The notes under the pieces: generated by a model
What the model was told of the DNA's origin: nothing
The model's input: only the letters and a program-made list of their open reading frames with translations
The model's database searches: none
Assembly (NCBI GenBank): GCA_022827195.1
Contig: JAJDTL010000019.1
Span: 124,001-188,000 of the forward strand
Reading direction: 5' to 3'
Length of the DNA: 64,000 nt
From: Caldilineaceae bacterium
Lineage (GTDB): Bacteria; Chloroflexota; Anaerolineae; Caldilineales; Caldilineaceae
Position numbers and translations under genes: made by a program
In this document: one piece after another, positions 50,957 through 60,260 of the stretch
Numbering within the stretch: position 1 is the first letter of the stretch
How the letters are laid out: the number at the start of each line of letters is the position of its first letter

Positions 50957-51004
50957 GTAGTTTCCGGTTTTCAGTTTCCAGTTTTCAGTTTCTGGTTTTT
51001 TGGT
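50957..51004. repeat. Heptad repeat after the GH116 gene
   Basis: Consecutive 7-mers AGTTTCC, GGTTTTC, AGTTTCC, AGTTTTC, AGTTTCT, GGTTTTT: the most regular example in the window. It starts within 5 bp of the GH116 stop. Confidence 0.85.
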
Positions 51005-51067
51005 GGCGAGTGGTCTTCGCTATTTTCCATTCAGCCTGTGAAGCAGGATGCCACGGAGGTGAATCCA

Positions 51068-52021
51068 GTGCGATACCCTGTCCCCATCACCGAAGAGTTG
51101 ATCGACGAGCTGCTCCCTTTCTGGGAATCCATCTATGGAATGGTCTTCCCGGACATAGGGCGCGAGGTCTTCCTCGGCGCCGAAGATGCCTACAACCGCA
51201 GCACGCTCTACATGCGCAGAGAGGGTGAGCGCCTGGCCAGCACCTGCTTTACCATGCATTCGAAGAGCGTGCCGGCCCTGGCCGGGTTCAGTGAGGTCGC
51301 CACCGACCCTTTGTTTCGCGGGCGCGGCATCGCCACCGAGCTGTGCGGCCAGGCCGTTGAGGACGTTCGCGCCGGCGGCGGCGAAGCCTTCTTCCTCGGC
51401 ACCAACAATCCGGCCGCCGCGCGCATCTACCACCGGCTTGGCTGGCGCAAGATTCCGGGGGCCGAGGCGATGGTCAACATCCTCAGCGGCGAATCCCCAG
51501 AAGCCTTCCTGGTGGGCTACTTCAGCGGCGGGGCGGCAGAGATCGTTGAGGCGACGCCGGCCGACCGGATCCCAATGATCCCGCTGCTTCTCTGTCCGCA
51601 CGACTGGCAGGTGCTCGACGCCAACACGAACTGCCGCTCAACCCGCTACGCGACGCAGACATCCTGTATGGGGCTCTATGTGCGCTATCAGCCGATTCAG
51701 CGGGACGGCGGTGCATGGTTCGCCGCCAGAACGGCCGAAGGGAAAGTCGTCGGGCTGGCCACGGCCCGCCGTGATGACGCCGGCGATTTCCAGGTTGACG
51801 GCTTCGCCCACGCGCGCTTTGGCGCGGCATGGCAGCCGCTGCTGCAGGCCGCGCTCGACGCCTGCGCAGGACAGCACCCGTCCCGATGCTATGCGGTCGT
51901 CTCCGTCGAAGATGAAGAAAAACAGGCTCTGTTCGAGACGCTGGGCTTTCGCACGACCGGTGCTGGAGAAGCGTTCGAACTGGACGGCAGACAGGTGGCC
52001 TCAATCAGGATGGAGAGATAG
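51068..52021 (+). CDS. GNAT family N-acetyltransferase
   Basis: This 317-residue acyl-CoA transferase has its core in the first half: STCFTMHSKSVPALAGFSEV, ATDPLFRGRGIATELCGQAV (acetyl-CoA loop RGRGIA) and LGTNNPAAARIYHRLGWRKI. The second half is a further GNAT-like or partner domain. The substrate is unknown. GTG 51068 has ACGGAGGTG upstream; the longer frame from 49724 is antisense-type noise over the GH116 gene. The gene lies about 110 bp after GH116 on the same strand. Confidence 0.82.
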   Translation: MRYPVPITEELIDELLPFWESIYGMVFPDIGREVFLGAEDAYNRSTLYMRREGERLASTCFTMHSKSVPALAGFSEVATDPLFRGRGIATELCGQAVEDVRAGGGEAFFLGTNNPAAARIYHRLGWRKIPGAEAMVNILSGESPEAFLVGYFSGGAAEIVEATPADRIPMIPLLLCPHDWQVLDANTNCRSTRYATQTSCMGLYVRYQPIQRDGGAWFAARTAEGKVVGLATARRDDAGDFQVDGFAHARFGAAWQPLLQAALDACAGQHPSRCYAVVSVEDEEKQALFETLGFRTTGAGEAFELDGRQVASIRMER

Positions 52022-52151
52022 GCGCCCCGGGCCGGTCAAGCGGGCTCGTCCTGTCATTCAGAGCCCGACAACGCCCTGAAGCCGCCGCTTGCCAGTGTCC
52101 CGTATTCCGCAGGCGAACCCCCACCAAAAACTAAGAACTCAAAACTGAAAG

Positions 52152-52233
52152 CCGGAATATCCGTCCTCGTTCCGCTTGCGCCAGTCGGGCCGGTAGCCGC
52201 GCTCGCTGCAGAACTCGTGCGAAGGGCCGCGGA
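52152..52233 (-). pseudogene. 3'-end fragment of a PhyH gene
   Basis: On the minus strand this fragment encodes ERGYRPDWRKRNEDGY, matching the last residues of the intact PhyH at 55589 (GSERGYRPDWRKRNEDGYAV) and about 90 percent of its bases. The membrane-protein gene 52268-55081 lies between this fragment and the intact gene's 3' end. Confidence 0.8.
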
Positions 52234-52267
52234 TACTTCATATACGCTCCACAGACGCTTGCACCCA

Positions 52268-55081
52268 CTACCGGTCTGAAACAGTCAGAGGAATGAGGGC
52301 GTGGTCCGCCCCATTGGGAAGCAGGAGTCGTTGGCCATTTTCGGGGCGATAGACGCCAAGGCGGATCTGATACTGGCCGGCGGAAAGTTCGGGCGGCAGA
52401 TAGAGTCCCAACCTCAGATGCTGCGACTCCACTGCCCGATCGTGGACGAGTGACAGATCGGTCTGGGAAAAGAGGGTGCCGTTTTCATCCAAGAGATGAA
52501 TGAAGAACTTGAACTGGCCGTCCTCTATCTGACGCCACACCAACGCCATCGCAACGATGTCACCGGCGCGAAACGTACGGTCGGTGGACAACCACTCGTT
52601 GACGACCAGCGCTTGGTCGAATTGGAGCTCTTTCTGAACAGCGATCAAGCGGCCGGCCGAAGGGAGTGCAAGGATGGCCCTCTGATCGCAGGTGAACCAT
52701 TCGGAACGGCCGCCGCTGGGCTGGGCAACATAATAGTTCTCCCGGACATGCGCGTAGATCGCGTCGTTCCAGCGGGGATCGGACGTGTAGTCAAGCAAGA
52801 ACCAGACAGGGGAAGGGACTGCATCGATTGAGCTGAATTGGCGCTCCAGATAGGGAGGCGCGGTCGAGATTGCGGCAGTTTGTGGAGGTGCCACTGTCAA
52901 CCAGAAACCCTCTTGCGACAAGGGGTCTACGGGCCGTTTGCCCTGCTGGGACGCCACAGCAAGAGGACGCTCTCCGAATCCTTCTCGTTGCAGCCAGCCG
53001 GCCAGGCGGTGATTGCCGGCGACAATGAGATGCTCTGCCGGGACCCCTGACACAACTGCTGCCAGGCTGTCATATGGTTCTCTCATCCACATAGGGGGAT
53101 CATCGTATTTCGGGAATTCGCGCACGGGGCAAGAGAGGGAATAAATCGCCGTTTCGGTAGATTGATGCAGGGGGGCAAAGGATGCGGCATCGAGAGAGGA
53201 AGGAGGGGAAAGATAGCTGACGTAAACCGGTTGCCCGCCGGGAATGTTCGCCTCGATCGCGCAGAGCGAGTCTGCGGCGTAGAGGTTCACTTTGGGAAGA
53301 CAGTCCCAGGCGAATTGCTGGGCCGGCGTCATATTCCAATCCCAAAACACCGGCCACTCGACGTAGCTCAACCGCTGACCATAAATCGGCTCGATCAACT
53401 TTGTCCATATTGATGTGGCGGGATCTTGTTCGTAGAAAACCAGGGCATTGAAGGGTGTATTTCGGGCAATCCAACGTGACGAAGCGGGGACTGACTCATT
53501 AGCGAAAGAGATAATGCGGTTGCTATGGATTCCAGCCACCACTGTGGTCAGGACGACCTGGAGGGCCACCAATGCGATTACCAGCCGCCGGTGACGCTTT
53601 TCCCAGAGGGTCAAAACATAGCAGCCCGCAAGGGTAACGCCAACCTGGGCGGGAATAACGCCGCGCATTGCAACTTCGTTATTGTTTGGTAGTCGAACAA
53701 TAAATGGTATCAGCAGGCCGACAGCGGCAAACAGCCAGAAGTAGAGCAGGCGCATCTCCTTCCACTCGGTCCGGTTCACCGGCTCCGGTTCTGTAGGCAG
53801 GTCCTCCTCCGTGCGAGCCGCGGTTGTGTACAGATAAGGACGCGTCAGAAGCCAGAAAAACATTGGCAACAGCATACCGAACTTGACAAACAGAAGGAGA
53901 AGAACGGTTCCTGGAAACCTGAGCCATGGGAAGGAAGGAAAATCGAGAAACGAAAAGGAGCGGAGTCCGAACGTAAGCGATTCAGTCTTTTGGAGGATCG
54001 TGACGAGATAGGGGTAGTTCAGGGCGAATGCAAGCAAAGCGGTGACGGCGAGAAAGGCGAGCAGATGCATACGTCTTCTGGTTTTCAGCAGTTCATACAG
54101 ATACCAGAGTGCCAGACCGGGAAGGAGGCCGGCAAAGACAAATGTGCTGGCCCGGAAAAGCGCCACCAGAAGCAAGGCAAAGGCCACGGCTTGAGGGATT
54201 CCCCGGTACGGTCTTGCTGCTATGAGGTAGAAAATCAGGCCAACGATGGCCAACCCCAGCATGTGTTGTGGCGTGTAGACCTGAAGCAGGATGGGAGAGG
54301 AAATCATTGTCAGGCCATGTTGAGCATCTACGTCATTGGCGCCACCGCCAATTTGCTGTAAGCCCAATAGCCAAGGCGCGAGAAGATAGTCCAACCCGGC
54401 GGCAAGGTTCAGTGTTAACAGGCCGAAAAGCCGCACCGCCCAAGACCGGGCAAACAGAAAAAGTATGCGTGCCAGGAACAGCGTTACCACAAAGGTCTGC
54501 ACACTGGCATGGACCAGCCAGGCAACAACTACGCCAACACTGCCCTCGGAAAAGCGGACCACCAAAGCAGGCACGATGTAGTCCAGGTCATAGTAGGTGA
54601 AGGGATACAGCGGTTGCCTGGAGTACAGGGAAGGCAGTCCCGTAGCTGCAATCGAAGTCACTTTTGCGAAATGGGCAAAGTCATCGGCGACTTTGGAGAT
54701 CTGCCCCTGAAAAACATTGAATCGTAAGGCCAGGAAGAAGACCGCTAGCAGGACGGAGAACAGTAACGCGCCGGCGCCGGCTCTGGGCAATACCTTGAAG
54801 TCGGGCAGCCAGCGAATGACTCGACTGCGAAAGAGGCGTAAACCGAGAAGAGGAAGTCCCCAGACAATGAGATAGCCCGCCAGGAGCGCCCTGTCATTTC
54901 CAGGGAAGGCATAACCCAACAGCGCGAGGGAGACCGGGGCAAAGATCAGCGAGAGCAGAACTGCGAGCGCGATATTCTCAAGCCGTTTCCCTTCGTTGCC
55001 CCGGGAAGTGGCGATCAGAAGTCCGCCAGGCAGTATATAAAACAGAAACACCAGGGCGATTGCGAGGACCATTGCCGGCAT
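52268..55081 (-). CDS. Large polytopic membrane protein (GT-C-like)
   Basis: This 937-residue protein has about a dozen hydrophobic helices in the first ~550 residues, starting MVLAIALVFLFYILPGGLLI, then a soluble C-terminal region of ~380 residues. The loops contain DDFAHFAKV after the third or fourth helix and YPFTYYDLDYIVP, acidic motifs of the type found in GT-C glycosyltransferases that use lipid-linked sugars. The soluble part includes beta-strand-like sequence near the end (QYQIRLGVYRPENGQRLLLP). I assign a glycosyltransferase-like role only by shape. The gene is flanked by PhyH 3' sequences on both sides. Confidence 0.6.
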   Translation of the reverse strand: MPAMVLAIALVFLFYILPGGLLIATSRGNEGKRLENIALAVLLSLIFAPVSLALLGYAFPGNDRALLAGYLIVWGLPLLGLRLFRSRVIRWLPDFKVLPRAGAGALLFSVLLAVFFLALRFNVFQGQISKVADDFAHFAKVTSIAATGLPSLYSRQPLYPFTYYDLDYIVPALVVRFSEGSVGVVVAWLVHASVQTFVVTLFLARILFLFARSWAVRLFGLLTLNLAAGLDYLLAPWLLGLQQIGGGANDVDAQHGLTMISSPILLQVYTPQHMLGLAIVGLIFYLIAARPYRGIPQAVAFALLLVALFRASTFVFAGLLPGLALWYLYELLKTRRRMHLLAFLAVTALLAFALNYPYLVTILQKTESLTFGLRSFSFLDFPSFPWLRFPGTVLLLLFVKFGMLLPMFFWLLTRPYLYTTAARTEEDLPTEPEPVNRTEWKEMRLLYFWLFAAVGLLIPFIVRLPNNNEVAMRGVIPAQVGVTLAGCYVLTLWEKRHRRLVIALVALQVVLTTVVAGIHSNRIISFANESVPASSRWIARNTPFNALVFYEQDPATSIWTKLIEPIYGQRLSYVEWPVFWDWNMTPAQQFAWDCLPKVNLYAADSLCAIEANIPGGQPVYVSYLSPPSSLDAASFAPLHQSTETAIYSLSCPVREFPKYDDPPMWMREPYDSLAAVVSGVPAEHLIVAGNHRLAGWLQREGFGERPLAVASQQGKRPVDPLSQEGFWLTVAPPQTAAISTAPPYLERQFSSIDAVPSPVWFLLDYTSDPRWNDAIYAHVRENYYVAQPSGGRSEWFTCDQRAILALPSAGRLIAVQKELQFDQALVVNEWLSTDRTFRAGDIVAMALVWRQIEDGQFKFFIHLLDENGTLFSQTDLSLVHDRAVESQHLRLGLYLPPELSAGQYQIRLGVYRPENGQRLLLPNGADHALIPLTVSDR

Positions 55082-55588
55082 AAGGGGATTCTATGCAAAC
55101 AGGTAAACTGGGATGTCGTTCAGATCGTTGCGAAGTTGGGTTTTCCGGCAATCACTGGCCGAATCGGTAGCAAGCCGATAGATAGTTCTGTTGGACAAGA
55201 CGGCGTGGGCCTCCGATGCAGCAGCGAGGGGGTCATTTTCTCAACGTTAAGACCAGGCTCGCTTGCCAGCAAGGGTATCATTGAAATTTTGCTAATCCCA
55301 AGTTGTCAGGAAACGAACCCTCTCCAGCATGCTACCTGGTTGTGTTCCGGAACCAGGCTTCTCCGGAGCCGCCACAGATATGGGCAGATCCTCCATGCAA
55401 CCGCGCGCAGCACGCCTCTCAACGCATGCTCCTTGCCACACGCCCTTGCGCGAGGAAGCGCGGGCGGGTCGCCATGTTGCACGCACCTGTTTTGCAGGGC
55501 AATGTTGGAGGCACCCCTTTCTAACCGGGGCGTGGCGACAGCGCGGCCTAATCGTTGAACCCGTCAAAGGCCGGCTGGTCGGACAGGC
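55082..55588. other. 507 bp without a recognisable gene
   Basis: No frame here matches a known family. No repeat or promoter was convincing. Confidence 0.4.
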
Positions 55589-56500
55589 TCAAACGGCGTA
55601 ACCGTCCTCGTTGCGCTTGCGCCAGTCGGGCCGGTAGCCGCGCTCGCTGCCGAAACCGTAGGAAGGGCCGATCTGGTTGGGATGGGACCACGGCCACGCC
55701 TGCCCGCCGATGATGCGGTAGTCGTCGCCCTTGCCGCACAGCCAGTAAAACATGTGGGCAACGTAGCGGGCCTCGTTGTGGCCGCCGTAGTAGGCGCTCT
55801 GGAAGTCGAATTCCGGCTCGGTGATCCAGTCGCGCTGCGGCGGGGTGGTGCGCCAGTAGTTGAATTTGAGCATGTGGCGCCTGCCCTTGGCGGTCGAGAG
55901 GCCGCGGCGGTGGAGGATGCTGTGGTGATGGACGCCGATCGTGCCGGCCGGCCCTGCCGCGAAGACGCCGCCCTCGTCGCCGGGGCGCTTGGTCGGCGTG
56001 AGGTGCGAGCCGGGCACAAGCTCGGTCGGTCCCATTTCGACCGGCGTATCCTGCGGGAAGTAGAAGACTTCGACGAAGTTGAGCTCGGGACCGAAAATGT
56101 GGTCGGCGTCGTGATGCCAGTCCTGCGCCGGCATGGGACATTCGACACGGTGGAGGCTGGCGAGCACGGGCAGGCCGACGTTGCGGCCCAGCAATGAGCG
56201 CATGATGCCGACCACCTGTGGATTGAGAAGGACGTGCTCAACGAACCAGCCCTCGAGAAAGATGGAGCTGGGCGCGATGGAGAAACGGATGCGTTCGAGG
56301 TCGGCCTCGGTCATGCCATCTGGGATGTAGCAGGGGTTGGCCGGGATCTTGCCTTCGAGATAGTCGCAGGTGCGGCGGTTGATCTCGTCGGGAACGACGC
56401 CTTGGAGCAGCAGATGGCCGTCGCGACAGAATTCGAGCACCTGCGAGTCGGTCAGCGTCGGCTCACCGTCGCAGGTATGGTTGGCCTTGTCGTGGAGCAT
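55589..56500 (-). CDS. Phytanoyl-CoA dioxygenase family protein, gene 2
   Basis: This 303-residue oxygenase has its HxD at 129-131 (QDWHHDAD) and the distal His near 197 (HHHSILHRRG), with Arg199 in place for 2-oxoglutarate. The tail SERGYRPDWRKRNEDGYAV is conserved with gene 3. It is a close paralogue of the gene at 56663; the two are separated by 162 bp including a heptad repeat. The substrate is unknown. A 3'-end copy occurs at 52152. Confidence 0.88.
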   Translation of the reverse strand: MLHDKANHTCDGEPTLTDSQVLEFCRDGHLLLQGVVPDEINRRTCDYLEGKIPANPCYIPDGMTEADLERIRFSIAPSSIFLEGWFVEHVLLNPQVVGIMRSLLGRNVGLPVLASLHRVECPMPAQDWHHDADHIFGPELNFVEVFYFPQDTPVEMGPTELVPGSHLTPTKRPGDEGGVFAAGPAGTIGVHHHSILHRRGLSTAKGRRHMLKFNYWRTTPPQRDWITEPEFDFQSAYYGGHNEARYVAHMFYWLCGKGDDYRIIGGQAWPWSHPNQIGPSYGFGSERGYRPDWRKRNEDGYAV

Positions 56501-56501
56501 T

Positions 56502-56538
56502 GTGAGTTTGGCGTTTTCAGCTTTTGGTTTTCAGTGAC
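56502..56538. repeat. Heptad repeat between PhyH genes 2 and 3
   Basis: Consecutive 7-mers AGTTTGG, CGTTTTC, AGCTTTT, GGTTTTC lie just upstream of gene 2. A second run in the opposite orientation is at about 56640-56665, adjoining the end of gene 3. Confidence 0.7.
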
Positions 56539-56662
56539 TGCGGCTGGCGAGCAGGCTGTCTGATCAGTTCAACCGAATTCTTCCTGCTGAACGGGTCCAT
56601 ATGGAAATACCTGGTCGCAAAGCGAGCGCCCACGAAAAATTAGAACCTCGAAACTGAAAACT

Positions 56663-57574
56663 TCAAACGGCGTAGCCGTCCTGGTTATGTTTGCGCCAGT
56701 CGGGCTGGTAGCCGCGTACGCTGCCAAAGCCGTAGGAGGGGCGGATCTGGTTGGGGCTGGTCCACGGCCAGGCCTGCCCGCCAATGACGCGGTATTCTTC
56801 TCCTTTGCCGCACAGCCAGTAAAACATGTGCGCCACATAGCGCGCCTGGTTGTGCCCACCGTAGTAGGCACTCTGCAGATCGAAATCCGGCTCGACGATC
56901 CAGTCGCGCTGCGGCGGAGAGGTGCGCCAGTAGTTGTATTTGAGCATATGGCGCCTGCCTTTCGCAGTCGAAACGCCGCGACGGTGCAGGATGCTCTGGT
57001 GATGGATGCCGATCGTGCCCGCCGGCCCTTCGGCGTAGACCCCGTTCTCCTCGTTGGGCCGCTTGGTCGGCGCAATGTGCGAGCCGGGCACCAGCTCGGT
57101 CGGCCCCAACTCGACCGGCGTATCCTGCGGGAAGTAGAAGACCTCGACGAAGTTGAGCTCAGGGCCGAAGATGTGGTCGGCGTCGTGATGCCAGCCCTGC
57201 GCCGGACTCGGGCACTCGACGTTGTGATGGCTCGCCAGAATCGGCAGTCCCACATTGGCTCCCAGCAGCGAGCGCATCACGCCCGTCACCTGCGGATTTA
57301 GCAGCACATGCTCGATGAACCACGCCTCCAGGAAGATCGTGCTCGGCTCGTGCGACGCGCGGATGCGCTCCAGGTCCGCCTGCGTCATGCCGTCGGGGAT
57401 GTAGCTTGGATTGGCCGGGATCTTGCCTTCCAGGTAGTCGCACGTGCGGCGGTTGATCTCATCCGGCACCACGCCTTCCAGCAGCAGGTATCCCTCGCGG
57501 CAGAAATCCAGCACCTGCGAGTCGGTTAACGTCGGCTCGCAATCGCACGTATGATTGGCTTTATCGTGGATCAT
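56663..57574 (-). CDS. Phytanoyl-CoA dioxygenase family protein, gene 3 (tandem paralogue of gene 2)
   Basis: This 303-residue oxygenase is nearly collinear with gene 2: KANHTCDCEPTLTDSQVLDF, QGWHHDADHIFGPELNFVEV with the HxD, and IHHQSILHRRGVSTAKGRRH with the distal His. Differences are concentrated in residues ~70-130 and the loop near 175. The pair arose by tandem duplication. It is expressed from a start preceded by GAGAAGAAG on the minus strand. Confidence 0.88.
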   Translation of the reverse strand: MIHDKANHTCDCEPTLTDSQVLDFCREGYLLLEGVVPDEINRRTCDYLEGKIPANPSYIPDGMTQADLERIRASHEPSTIFLEAWFIEHVLLNPQVTGVMRSLLGANVGLPILASHHNVECPSPAQGWHHDADHIFGPELNFVEVFYFPQDTPVELGPTELVPGSHIAPTKRPNEENGVYAEGPAGTIGIHHQSILHRRGVSTAKGRRHMLKYNYWRTSPPQRDWIVEPDFDLQSAYYGGHNQARYVAHMFYWLCGKGEEYRVIGGQAWPWTSPNQIRPSYGFGSVRGYQPDWRKHNQDGYAV

Positions 57575-58229
57575 CTTCTTCTCCTCAGTTGCATTGTCGT
57601 GGCGGTCAATCTATCACAACTGCGCCCTATTGGAAACAGAATGCGCCGCGCGTCGGCACCGAACTGACCGGATTCAGGTTATTTCATCCATGGAGTTTGA
57701 TGACACAGAAGGACGATCAGAAAGCTGCACAAAAATGAATTATGTTTTGTTGGTTTGCAGCCTTAAATGGAGGCCGTGCCGCGCTCTCCTTCTGGCCGTC
57801 TTGATTCCTCTCGCAAGAGCAGTCCTCGCGGGCTGTGTTTCACTGCCGCCGCCGCCAGGGCTTACGCCACATCCTCCGCTTCACAAAGTTTTACTGGCAG
57901 GAATTCAGTTTAGGTGCCGACTCATCCTATGAAGCGGATGATGTCGTCGCCAGGATTGTCAGGCCTTGGCCTGGTTCGATCGAGGCGACCGAAGTCGAGT
58001 CATATCTTGAGGAAGATGCCCGCTGCAGTTAGTGATCGCAATGGGTGCAATTGGCAGGCCGTTGCCAGAAAAGCAGCATACCTCGGCGGCCTGCGCACTG
58101 CTTTCAGAGCGCGGTACGCTATCCTCACAAAATCGGACTCTGGAGAAGAAAGTGCAAAGAGGGTCGAGGTTCGCTGCGCGGCCACTCTGAACAACCGAAC
58201 TGCTAAGACAGCGGCTGGCCAACCACACA
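57575..58229. other. 655 bp without a supported gene
   Basis: One frame from about 57736 (MNYVLLVCSLKWRPCRALLL then LAGC) looks like a lipoprotein signal but ends after ~65 codons in low-information sequence. Nothing else is convincing. Confidence 0.35.
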
Positions 58230-58565
58230 CTACTCGATAACCAGGGCGTCGAGCGTTGTGCCAAGCGCGCGGGCGATGCGGGTCAGGGCGGATGTGGAGC
58301 CGGGCTTGTGTCCGCGCTCGATTTCGGATAGATAGCTGACCGAGATTCCCGTGCTTACGGAAAGCTCGCGCTGCGTGATGCCGAGGTACTCCCGGAACGC
58401 GCGGATAGGGCTCTGCCCGCGAATAATGGCCACAGCCACTTCGTGTGGAACACGGCTTCCATCTTCGGCATCGAGAGCAGCCAGTTTGTCTTCGAGCTCG
58501 CTATTGTAGTTGAGCAGGGCATCGTACTCCGCCCGCTCTAGCGTAACCGTTGATTCGCTACTCAT
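58230..58565 (-). CDS. XRE-family antitoxin of a RelE-type pair
   Basis: This 111-residue protein has a polar N-terminal part and a helix-turn-helix: FREYLGITQRELSVSTGISV then SYLSEIERGHKPGSTSALTR. It is the second gene of a toxin-first operon and overlaps the RelE gene by 8 bp. It should bind its own promoter and the toxin. Confidence 0.88.
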   Translation of the reverse strand: MSSESTVTLERAEYDALLNYNSELEDKLAALDAEDGSRVPHEVAVAIIRGQSPIRAFREYLGITQRELSVSTGISVSYLSEIERGHKPGSTSALTRIARALGTTLDALVIE

Positions 58566-58809
58566 AGGCTTCCCTCCTGTGGCGAACCCTCAGCACAGTC
58601 ATGATTCCAGCGCTTTCAGCATGGAAAATCACTCGATAATTTCCGACTCTCAACCGCCTGTATCTGCTGCCAGAAAGCATAACCACCTGATTGGCCAGCG
58701 CTGACGGATCACTTGCATACCGCTCGATCTTGGCGATGATCCGCTCGCGGTCTCGTGTGTCCAAGCGACGCATGTCCCTGATCGCCCTTGTCCTCCATTC
58801 AATCTGCAT
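58558..58809 (-). CDS. RelE/ParE family toxin
   Basis: This 83-residue toxin starts MQIEWRTRAIRDMRRLDTRD and ends with LSGSRYRRLRVGNYRVIFHA, ILTVLRV-like strands (IMTVLRVRHRREAYE), the RelE fold with basic residues for mRNA binding. ATG 58809 is preferred over the upstream frame start at 58839. It lies upstream of, and overlaps, its XRE antitoxin. The pair sits directly downstream of PhyH gene 4. Confidence 0.88.
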   Translation of the reverse strand: MQIEWRTRAIRDMRRLDTRDRERIIAKIERYASDPSALANQVVMLSGSRYRRLRVGNYRVIFHAESAGIMTVLRVRHRREAYE

Positions 58810-58930
58810 TTCCGGGCCCATACAAAGAAATGTTCGCATATAGCGAACATTTTGTCAAATATGCTATCATCCCACCGGCTGAACCTGTTCGCCGGTCGCC
58901 GCAAACTTCTCTCGGGCGTAGCCCAGCTGC

Positions 58931-59779
58931 TCACAACCCAGGCGGAACGCCGTAGGGCGCATCGGTAAAACGCGCCGCCGACCCGTTCAGCGGCCACGTC
59001 TGCCCGCCCTCGGTCCGGAACTGCGCGTGCTTGCCGCACAGCCACAGAAACATCTCAGCCGCATGGCTGGCAGCCAGCCATATGTCGCGGTAGTAGCCGG
59101 AGTCCCTCTCCGGCAGGTAGGGCGCGTTGCCGAAGTTGAAGTCCGGGTCAATGCACCAGTCGCGCTGCGGCGGCGCCGTGCGAAAATAGTTATACTTCAG
59201 ATTGTTCCTCACCCCCGGCTTCTGCGCCCGCGTCGACGTGGAGCGCCGGTGCCAGATCGAGTAGACGGTGATGAAGATCGAACCCGCCGGCCCGGCCATG
59301 TACTCACTGCCGCGCACACGGTCCAGATGCTTTAGGTGGTCATTGGCCGAGTAGAGAAGATGCGTGCCGGGGATAATCTCGGTCGGCCCCATCTCCATCG
59401 TGCAGTCCTGCGGCAGATAGAAGACCTGCAGGTTGCGCAGCTCATGCGTGAACTTCGAATTGCCGTCGCGGTGCCACGCCTGCGCCTCCGTCGGATATTC
59501 GACGCGGTGATTGCTCATCAGCAGCGGCAGACCGAAATTGACGCCCAGCAGCGAACGCACCGCGCCCGCGGCCTGCGGATTCTTGATCACACCTTCCACA
59601 AACCAGTCCTCGTACAGGATCTCGGTCGGCTCATGCGAGGTATTCTCCATCAGAAAGGCGCGCACGCGTTCGTTGATTTCCTCCGGCACGACCGCCTCCA
59701 GCCGGAGATAACCCTGTTTACACACGTCCAGCACATCGTTGTCGCTCAGCGTCGGCTCGCAGTCGTAGTAGCTTTTCAT
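58931..59779 (-). CDS. Phytanoyl-CoA dioxygenase family protein, gene 4
   Basis: This 282-residue oxygenase is of the same group but more distant. It has YDCEPTLSDNDVLDVCKQGY at the N-terminus, the HxD in AWHRDGNSKF and the distal His in YSIWHRRSTSTRA. ATG 59779 has GGAGATAGCG upstream. The next upstream gene on the same strand (59784) ends 4 bp before this start, so the two are probably co-translated. Confidence 0.85.
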   Translation of the reverse strand: MKSYYDCEPTLSDNDVLDVCKQGYLRLEAVVPEEINERVRAFLMENTSHEPTEILYEDWFVEGVIKNPQAAGAVRSLLGVNFGLPLLMSNHRVEYPTEAQAWHRDGNSKFTHELRNLQVFYLPQDCTMEMGPTEIIPGTHLLYSANDHLKHLDRVRGSEYMAGPAGSIFITVYSIWHRRSTSTRAQKPGVRNNLKYNYFRTAPPQRDWCIDPDFNFGNAPYLPERDSGYYRDIWLAASHAAEMFLWLCGKHAQFRTEGGQTWPLNGSAARFTDAPYGVPPGL

Positions 59780-59783
59780 CGCG

Positions 59784-60149
59784 CTATCTCCACTTCTCCA
59801 GTATGAACTCACAGCCGAGGCCGGTGGGCCGGTTCTCATCCGGCACCAGCGCCAGATTGGGAAACTGTACGATCCGCCAGCCGTCGTTCATGGCGTCCAG
59901 CACCGTTTCGTAGGGCCACGGGTCGCCCGGATGCTGCTCGACGATCTCGCCGTCCTCCACCAGCGACAGGCCGATCACCTGCGCCGCCACCGACGTATGG
60001 CCGGCCTGCAGGTAGAGCAGTTCCTGCCGCCGGCCGCCGCCCCCGCGGCGCAGCGTCTCGATCACCGCCTGCAGCTGCTCTGCCGTCAGCGCGCCCTCCC
60101 GCAGCGCCTCGATACAGCCTTCAAGCTGTTGAATCGCCGTCTGCGCCAT
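59784..60149 (-). CDS. Unknown 121-residue protein in operon with PhyH gene 4
   Basis: I do not recognise the family. It has a helical N-terminal part (AIQQLEGCIEALREGALTAE) and a conserved-looking C-terminal part, GDPWPYETVLDAMNDGWRIV then FPNLALVPDE and FILEKWR. There is no signal peptide or membrane helix. It lies 4 bp upstream of PhyH gene 4 and about 110 bp downstream of a sugar-binding protein gene on the same strand. It may be a partner or regulator of the oxygenase. Confidence 0.7.
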   Translation of the reverse strand: MAQTAIQQLEGCIEALREGALTAEQLQAVIETLRRGGGGRRQELLYLQAGHTSVAAQVIGLSLVEDGEIVEQHPGDPWPYETVLDAMNDGWRIVQFPNLALVPDENRPTGLGCEFILEKWR

Positions 60150-60260
60150 TTCCCTCTCCTGAAAGTGCGCCGGTCATGGAGGTGCATACCGCGCCCCCAT
60201 GACCGGCTCTTGACAGTCCTTCTCAGCGCCGGCGCAGGCTGCCCTGCGGCCCGCCGCTCG

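Noticed and set aside
49724..51067. Upstream extension of the acetyltransferase frame
   Set aside because: The extension overlaps the GH116 gene in another frame and is Arg/Pro-rich; GTG 51068 has a good ribosome site and starts the acetyltransferase domain.
57736..57932. Possible small lipoprotein with LAGC lipobox
   Set aside because: Only ~65 codons, no ribosome site, and the part after the signal has no protein-like pattern.
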